Origin: Deltaproteobacteria bacterium
GTDB lineage: Bacteria > Myxococcota_A > UBA796 > CAJQPC01
Assembly: GCA_016717595.1 (NCBI GenBank)
Contig: JADKFE010000064.1
Location: forward strand, 1 to 29,620
Reading direction: 5' to 3'
DNA: 29,620 nt
Made by a program: the position numbers and the translations under genes. Every line of letters starts with the position of its first letter. Within the stretch, counting starts at the first letter, position 1. Of the stretch, positions 24,100-29,620 are shown in pieces. The notes beneath the pieces are model-generated. The model worked only from the letters and a program-made list of their open reading frames with translations, was not told the origin of the DNA and searched no databases.

Positions 24100-25299
24100 A
24101 TGCTCCTGCTCAACCAGCTCCGCTTCTCTGGGTATCGTAGCTTTCGTGGCCTGCTCCCGATGCCGGGGCGAGACGAGCCGCCCAATGAGCTTCCCCTGCG
24201 TCGCCTGACGCTGATCATCGGCAAGAACGGCGCGGGCAAGTCTCAGGCCGCTCGCCTGCTCCATCAGGTCTTGGGGAGCCTACGCGAGCCGGGAAGCCCG
24301 CTCTTTGTGAGCCAAGTCGGCGGCCGGGTGATGGCCAATGAGGACAAGGACAACTTCTTTGACCTCAACCCCGTCGCCCACCCGGTCGAGGTGAGCCTGA
24401 AGTGGCAGCTTGACGGCGTGCCCGGGAGCCTAGGGTTTGTCATCTCAAAACACCAGGTCACCGACGACCACCTGAGCGTCTTCTCTTGGCGGCTGGCCCA
24501 GGGCGGGGACGTCGCTCAAGGCGCTGAAGGCCAAGACGAGCCCTTGCCGTGGTCCGCCGAGCCCTGGGCGACGGTGCTCGCGGAGCTGCAGCGCCTTGGC
24601 GCTCGCTCTGAGGCCTTACAGGGGACTCGGAGGCGCCTGGCCCGTACTTACCGGCCCCCAAACACAAGAACCCTACGTCCGCCCCTGGGGATCGACGGCG
24701 AGAACGCGCCAGACTGGCTGGCGCGGTCACCAACGCTGCTTGACCGCACCCGCGAGTGGATGGCCGAGCACCTGCCGCCCACAAACTTTGACCTCGACAC
24801 GAGCCAAGGCGAGCTGCGCCTCATCGAGCGCCTTCACGGCGGGCCGCTCAACCTCGCGGACGCAGCAGAGGGGGTCCAGCACGTCTTGCCGGTGATCACC
24901 CTGCTCTGCGCGCGCGCCAGTGAGCCGCCAGCGCAGCGCGTAGACTCCATCGAGCAGCCTGAGCTGCACCTGCACGACGCGATGCACGGCGCCCTCGCGG
25001 ACCTCCTGCTTGACGCGGTGGGTCTAGGCGCGTCGGCTCCGGTGAAGGACGTCGGCCAGCGGCTGCTCGTCGAGACCCACTCCGAGGGGGTGCTGCTGCG
25101 TGTTCGGCGGCGGATCGCCGAGGGCAAGGTGAACCCCGATGACGTCGGCCTCTGCTATGTGGACCGAGACGACAGCGGCAGCAAGCTCAAGCCGATCGAG
25201 CTCTCCCCCAAGGGTGACCTGAGCTGGTGGCCCTATGGCGTGTTCTTGGAGCGGCTTGAGGACGCCAAAGCCATCGCCGTCGCGCGCCGGAGCCGTTGA
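24100..25299 (+). CDS. AAA-family ATPase of the ABC/OLD type, defence-like
   Basis: This is a 399-residue protein with Walker A GKNGAGKS (residues 41-48) following an N-terminal strand pair (LRFSGYRSFRGL). The signature helix is LNLADAAEGVQHVLPVI (about 250). Walker B and D-loop are DSIEQPELHLHDAMHGALAD (Asp282; Glu285 catalytic), and the H-switch lies in VETHSEGVLLRVRRRIAEG (His327). This arrangement of inserted helical domain and IEQPE(L)HLH motif is that of AAA_15/AAA_21-type ATPases in OLD, PARIS AriA-like and retron-associated defence systems. The TGA overlaps the ATG of the next gene (TGATG), so the two are translationally coupled. A TTAGGCT element (24087-24093) lies only 6 bases before the ATG, so the message may be nearly leaderless. 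This is the intact part of the locus. Confidence 0.86.
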   Translation: MLLLNQLRFSGYRSFRGLLPMPGRDEPPNELPLRRLTLIIGKNGAGKSQAARLLHQVLGSLREPGSPLFVSQVGGRVMANEDKDNFFDLNPVAHPVEVSLKWQLDGVPGSLGFVISKHQVTDDHLSVFSWRLAQGGDVAQGAEGQDEPLPWSAEPWATVLAELQRLGARSEALQGTRRRLARTYRPPNTRTLRPPLGIDGENAPDWLARSPTLLDRTREWMAEHLPPTNFDLDTSQGELRLIERLHGGPLNLADAAEGVQHVLPVITLLCARASEPPAQRVDSIEQPELHLHDAMHGALADLLLDAVGLGASAPVKDVGQRLLVETHSEGVLLRVRRRIAEGKVNPDDVGLCYVDRDDSGSKLKPIELSPKGDLSWWPYGVFLERLEDAKAIAVARRSR

Positions 25300-26560
25300 T
25301 GCGGTTTGAGCTCCACGCCCCAGCGACGATGGGTGATGACCGAGACGCTCAGGAAGCTCATGCACATCTTGAGCCGGGTGGAGGATGGGGTTCACACCCT
25401 CGTCTTCGAGGCGCCTGAGGCGGTCGAGCAGAGCCGTTGGTATCAACAGCTACCGGCCGTTCGAGCGAGAGTCTTGCAGACGGTTGATCTCAAGCTCAAG
25501 ACCTACCCGTGCACGCCTACCGCAGTCGTACGGTCAAGGATCCAGAGGACCGTGTACACGCGCGAAGGATCTCGCGTACACCCAGCTAACCATCCTCGTA
25601 GAGAACGAGTTCTCCGATGGGGCGCTGATTCGCGCAGCGGTTGAGGCCTACGCGAGCCCGGAGGTGAAGGACACTTGGGAACGCGGTCAAGACGTTCAGC
25701 CGAGAGGATGGACCTTTATCGGTACGAGCGGATCGGGGCAGCTCCCTAAAAAGATTGACGACCTGTGCAGAGGTCAGCCTAACCGGCGGGTGCTCGCCGT
25801 TCGCGACAGCGACGAAGAGCTACCGATCCGCCTGCGCCCCCAGCCACCAAACCGAAGTCCGCGGCGGTCCAAGAGGCCGCGCGTCGCCACGGCATACCGT
25901 GCTTCGTCTTGCCCCTGCGCGAGATCGAGAACTACCTGCCTGATGAATTTTGGAAGGAGTGGCTCAATGAGGATCCGTTTAGGACGCCGGGGGGGGGGGG
26001 GGGGCCGCGCGGGGGGGGGGGCGGGGCGGGTGGGGGGGGGAGGGGGGAGGGGGGAGGGCGGCGGCGAGAGGGGAGCCGGGGGGGGCGCGGGAGGGCAGGG
26101 AGCGCCAGAAGGCGCGCGCCGGGGGGGGGGGGGGCGGAGGCGCGGGGGGTCGGGCACGCGGGAGGGGCGGGTTGGTGCGCAGGTGAGCCCCTGATCAGCG
26201 CGACTGGAGGCCCGGGGGGGGGGCGGGGCGGGGGGGCGGCGGGGGGGATATCGACATGGAGGGTGACGAACGACTAAAGAAGAAAGCCGGGCGGCACGCC
26301 CGGATGCCACGCTGTTTGATGGGAGTGACCACCCCGACAACCCCAAACCGAGCGACGAGACGCTCGCCGCGTTGACAAGCCAAGGCAAGCATGGGCTGAA
26401 GCAGCGAAGTGACAAGAAGGCTGACGAGGCTCGCCCGGCCAACATCCTGCGCCTGCCCGACTACGTAAAAGCCGGTAAGGTGACCGCAGCCGACCTCGAC
26501 CAACGCGACCGAACGCGATCCCTACACGCGCTGGTGAACCTCCTCTCGGAGCTGCTCTGA
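25299..26560 (+). pseudogene. TOPRIM-domain protein, frame broken and interrupted by poly-G
   Basis: The piece is best read as one gene broken by indels. The ATG overlaps the upstream TGA. Frame 1 gives TETLRKLMHILSRVEDGVHT through KLKTYP, frame 3 gives VHAYRSRTVKDPEDRVHA, frame 2 gives LAYTQLTILVENEFSDGALI to LAVRDSDEELP, and frame 1 resumes with KSAAVQEAARRHGIPCFVL to PLREIENYLPDEFWKEWLNE. Each join needs one missing base (about 25508, 25562 and 25825), and the three together restore the frame. The catalytic TOPRIM residues are visible: Glu in LVENE and the DxD in RDSDEE. The REIENYLP block is typical of TOPRIM nucleases in DUF4435-like defence proteins. The 25989-26247 stretch replaces an unknown part. 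The tail (about 26303-26560) reads FDGSDHPDNPKPSDETLAAL to LHALVNLLSELL. It is a probable effector nuclease partner of the ATPase. Confidence 0.62.
25989..26247. other. Abnormal poly-G tract, likely assembly artefact
   Basis: This region is dominated by G on the plus strand, with runs of 16, 10 and 9 and almost no T. It abruptly interrupts the TOPRIM gene. A short patch (about 26170-26213) has near-normal composition. Nothing codes across it in any frame: all readings are Gly/Arg or Pro/Ala strings. A run of no-signal Gs in reads, or misassembly, is the simplest explanation, though a real G-quadruplex-rich insert cannot be excluded. Confidence 0.7.
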
Positions 26561-26562
26561 TC

Positions 26563-28477
26563 ATGTCAAACACGCCCGCGCCTAAGGTCAAGCCCCAGGT
26601 CATGGACATCGCGAACCTGCTCACCGAGGTGAAGCAAGGTCACCTTCGCCCGCACGGTTTCAGCGCCCGTTTGAGTGGGATCGTTCCCAGGTCGCCGATC
26701 TCTTTGACTCCATCCGAAAGCAATACCCCATCGGCACCTTGCTCTTGTGGGCGCCCAAGACCGTTCCGTCGAGCGAGAACACTCTCGGCCCCCTCAACTT
26801 GCCAGAGCCAGCATCGGGCTCGGCGATGTTGATCATCGACGGTCAGCAACGACTCGCAAGCATCGCCGGTGTGATGCTTTATGACAAGGACTCGGCGCGA
26901 GAGGATAATTTAGACGACCCTGGGATGTGGGACCTATGGTTTGACGCGGCGGATGAGTCCTTTAAACACTTGCGTAGTCCCAACGATGAGATCCCGAGCT
27001 GCATCCGTGTGCGCGACCTCATGAGCATCACGGCCATGATGGCGACCGCCGAAAAGCTGAATCGGAAAGTTAACGCTCTTTTTCACTCCATCAACAACTT
27101 GAAGGTGGAGGAGATCGTCCGCAGGTGGCAGTCGGCCGCCACGGCCCTTCTCACCTACCGAATGCCCGTCGTCGAGTTCCACACCGACGACCTGAACATC
27201 GCCGTGGAGAGCTTCACCCGGCTCAACCGCTTCGGGAAGGTGCTGTCTACGGACCAGATGTGGTCGGCGTTGTCAAACCCCGAGGGCGAAGGAGCGCGCC
27301 TCGTTGATCTCATCGATGACACCCTACGCGCCGTGAAGCGCGCAGGCTTCTTCGAGCTTGACCGGATCACCGTGTTTCGTCTGATCCTCTTTGAGCTGGG
27401 GCACAACCCATTCCGCACGGATTGGCGTCAGCTAGAGAGTAAAAAACAACAGGACATTCAGAGCTCCATGCAAGCTGTCGCGCTTGCGTGCAAGGCGGCG
27501 CTCTTAGATGCGCTCCAGTTCTTGCAGGACGAGATGGGCCTCGTGTCTTTACGTCTCTTGCCTTACAGCCCTCTCGTGGTCGCCGTCGCCGCGTACTTGG
27601 GCGATGGCGCCGCTGCGGCGAAGAGCGGGAGCTTCGATGAAGAGGTACGGCGAGCGCATTCGCTCAAAGACGACGAGAAGGCGAGCTTGGCGCGGTACTG
27701 CTGGCGCCTCGGCTATGTGGACTTCGCCGATGGGAACCCCTCACGCATCACGAACATTTGGGACCGGGTGAGTCGGTCAGGAAAACGCGAACGCACAACG
27801 AGCGCACCTTCTCGCGCTGACGACGCACCCCCTTCGGGCACGGGCCTCTTCGCCGGACGCATACCAACCGTTTATGCTGGACGGACGCTAACTGAGCTTC
27901 TTCAGGATGCAGCACAAAGCCCGCCGACCCCGTTCCCTTCTCGGCACGACCTGCGCTCAGCGCGACTGCGCGTGAGCCTCTGGGCCACGATTGTCAGGCT
28001 GGGCGTTGACGACCGAGGAGAAGCTCAAGGCTGCGTCGTTCATCAACCAGCACGGCGCGGGCTCCTGGCGGCTCATCGTGCAGCAAAGACGTGGAGCCCC
28101 CCGCCGGATCGACGCTCGGCTGCTTCGGTCCCCCGCCAACTGGATGTTTGACCTCTGGGGGATGGAGGTGGGCCTCCCCGACGAGAGCCACGCCGTTGCT
28201 CGTCTGCTGGAGCTGTCCCACGACCGAACAGCCGACCGCGTGAGGTTGGACCGCCTTCAGATCACCGGAGGCGCTACAGGCGTTGAGGACAGGAGAGTTT
28301 GAACGGTTCCTTCGCCTCCGTGAAGCTCAGATGGTGCAGGACGAGCGCGCCTTCCTCACGCGACACGGGCTCCCACTCCCCGTTGAGCTGGCCCCCCAAC
28401 CAGCCGCCATCGACCACCCCGCCGACGACTCCGACCTCCCCGAAAACTCCGACCTCCCCGAAGAAGAAGAGGTCTGA
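26563..28477 (+). pseudogene. DUF262 (GmrSD-like) protein, several frameshifts
   Basis: It begins at ATG 26563, two bases after the TOPRIM stop: MSNTPAPKVKPQVMDIANLL, then LTEVKQGHLR in frame 1. At about 26650 one base is missing and frame 3 continues with ARFQRPFEWDRSQVADLFDS (26655-26678 holds the RFQRPFEW motif), KQYPIGTLLLWAPK and DGQQRLASIAGVML (DGQQRL at 26838), the DUF262 signature of GmrS-type and other ParB-fold nucleases. Frame 3 stays good to about 27770 (FTRLNRFGKVLSTDQMWSAL, LGYVDFADGNPSRITNIWD). From there more shifts are needed: frame 2 in SSPDAYQPFMLDGR, frame 3 in TLTELLQ, frame 1 from about 28010 (TTEEKLKAASFINQHGAGSW) and frame 2 from about 28263 (PEALQALRTGEFERFLRLRE) to the TGA at 28475-28477. 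The rebuilt length is about 640 residues. The tail is acidic (SDLPENSDLPEEEEV). No HHIFP-type HNH motif is seen. Confidence 0.68.
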
Positions 28478-28527
28478 GCCGCGCTCGCCCGTCTCCTGCG
28501 CGTCCGGGGTCGCTCCACCCGCGCCCC

Positions 28528-28929
28528 TCAGGTCGTGACAGGGCGCATCATGCGCGCGGAGGGCTCAAGGTCTCGGCGCGCCAAGCTCAGACGGATCGTG
28601 TCGACGAGCTCTTCAGGGGAGCCAAGCACGGGGAGCTCATCACAGAAGCCCGCGTACCAGAGCGCGGCCACGCTGCACTCACGCACGATGACGAGCAGCT
28701 CCGCGCAGAGCAGCTCCTGGGCCAGCTCGTCGTCGAGGGCCTCCATGATCCGATCGTCGAGGGTCTGGTCGCCCAGGCGCTCCAGCACGAAGCAGCCCCG
28801 CGGCGGGACGCCCCAGCGCTCCAAGGCCTGGAGGTAGGCTTGGTTGAGCCTCACCGCGCCCAGCGGCGTCAGGCCGAGCCGCGACGCGACGAGCGGATCG
28901 TGCGGTTGACAGCAGAACAACGTGCTCAT
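28528..28929 (-). CDS. Hypothetical cytoplasmic protein
   Basis: This is a 133-residue product. The inner ATG 28929 is chosen because the sequence MSTLFCCQPHDPLVASRLGL starts a well-formed protein, whereas the 26 codons above it look Ala/Arg-rich and random. The codon use is typical of the window. The protein is mostly helical, with CFVLERLGDQTLDDRIMEAL and ELLVIVRECSVAALWYAGFC. There are no signals, no membrane helix and no clear family. It converges on the DUF262 gene and shares its orientation with the membrane-protein gene at 29044, about 115 bases upstream. Confidence 0.5.
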   Translation of the reverse strand: MSTLFCCQPHDPLVASRLGLTPLGAVRLNQAYLQALERWGVPPRGCFVLERLGDQTLDDRIMEALDDELAQELLCAELLVIVRECSVAALWYAGFCDELPVLGSPEELVDTIRLSLARRDLEPSARMMRPVTT

Positions 28930-29043
28930 CGAGGATCCCCTGGGCCGCTTCGCAGCGCTTGGCGCTCGGAGCGCGGACGTACCACGCGCGAGCGCTTGGC
29001 GGATCACCGGGCTCAGGCGATGGACGTTTAGCTTCGGCCCCCC

Positions 29044-29620
29044 TCACGGTGCGGGGGCGGTGAAGGGCGCGGGCGGCACGCTCCCCGGCGTCGTCGTCTC
29101 GGTGTCCTCCCACAGCCCGTCCACGACCCGGCGCATCCGGGGGCTGGCGTCGGTCTGGTGCAGCGCGAGGCGCCAGCCGGGCTGCTGGCAAGGCGTGAAC
29201 GCGCAGCCCACGATCACAAACCGCCGCGCGCCGCCAAGCTCGGCGCCGTAGGTCACCGGCGGCCCCGTCGTGGGCACAACGGCCTGCTCGACCCGCGCCC
29301 GGCCCCAGAACATCGCCGTGGCCGCCCGGGAGAGCGTGGCGTCTACGACCACGTCCTCGGCGTGAAGCGTGTCTCTGAGGTCCACCAAGGCGCTGATCGG
29401 GTGACCCGCCCGCCAGGGCCGCCTCCGCGGCGAGGGGCGCCTCTGGGCGCTCCAGCACGAAGGCGACGCTCAAGAGCCCCAGCCCAAAGGCCGAGATTGA
29501 CGGTCGGCCGGGGGCAGACCCACCCTGCCGACCCGCGCCACCATGGGCCCGATCACGCTCACCGAGGCCGTGACCCCCGCCGCCCAGACCATCGGCAGCA
29601 CGACGAGGCTGGGCAAGGCG
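29044..29620 (-). CDS. Membrane-anchored protein, 5'-partial, two frameshifts
   Basis: Read from the right edge in the minus direction. From 29619 to about 29507 one frame gives SLVVLPMVWAAGVTASVSVI then GPMVARVGRVGLPPAD, a likely transmembrane segment. From about 29507 to 29405 a second frame gives PSISAFGLGLLSVAFVLERP then LAAEAALAGG, a second hydrophobic segment. From about 29405 a third frame gives HPISALVDLRDTLHAEDVVV, RAATAMFWGRARVEQA, FVIVGCAFTPCQQPGWRLAL and an end PGSVPPAPFTAPAP at 29044. The joins fit one missing base near 29507 and one extra G in gggcggg near 29405. The soluble part carries a Cys pair (GCAFTPCQQPG). No family is recognised. The gene continues beyond the window. Confidence 0.45.

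Overview
The window is a GC-rich stretch of bacterial chromosome. Its style suggests Myxococcota or a related uncultured 'delta-proteobacterial' lineage. This is inference from many secreted lipoproteins with Asp/Ser/Thr-rich linkers after the lipobox, paired FG-GAP/VCBS lipoproteins, a subtilase with an Arg-rich tail, and a canonical sigma-54 promoter. No rRNA or tRNA gene was recognised.

Layout. 1-739: end of an unrecognised gene with a frameshift. 760-1485 (-): GST-fold protein. 1561-5138 (+): predicted lipoprotein, MCE/MlaD-like protein and ABC-exporter permease. 5145-7767 (-): TrmN6-like methyltransferase, a lipoprotein with two tandem truncated-haemoglobin domains, and another lipoprotein. 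7961-9559 (+): sigma-54 promoter, three paralogous Cys-rich lipoproteins and a hairpin. 9601-10155: inorganic pyrophosphatase. 10237-14244: two tandemly duplicated FG-GAP lipoproteins. 14278-16800 (-): subtilase reading without a stop into a lipoprotein gene. 16909-19922 (+): overlapping genes for an ornithine aminotransferase, a degenerate metallo-beta-lactamase-fold protein and DusA. 19891-21888 (-): glycerol-3-phosphate dehydrogenase and a small membrane protein. 21979-22735: two small unknown genes.

22910-23198 is a tandem array of an imperfect inverted-repeat unit with a 41-42 bp period. It is followed by an unknown protein (23333-24055) and a defence-like gene set (24100-28477): an AAA/ABC-type ATPase, a TOPRIM protein and a DUF262 protein. 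Reading frames are broken repeatedly between 25.5 and 28.3 kb, around an abnormal poly-G tract (25989-26247). 28528-29620 holds two poorly known genes on the minus strand; the last runs off the end.

Cell-envelope proteins dominate the first two thirds, and at least nine genes encode predicted lipoproteins. The housekeeping genes (ppa, dusA, rocD, glpD, trmN6-like) point to the chromosome. The 22.9-28.5 kb block looks like an accessory defence island. Several single-base frameshifts in otherwise well-conserved genes suggest that the assembly carries indel errors in GC-rich runs, so broken genes should not be taken as true pseudogenes without read-level checks.
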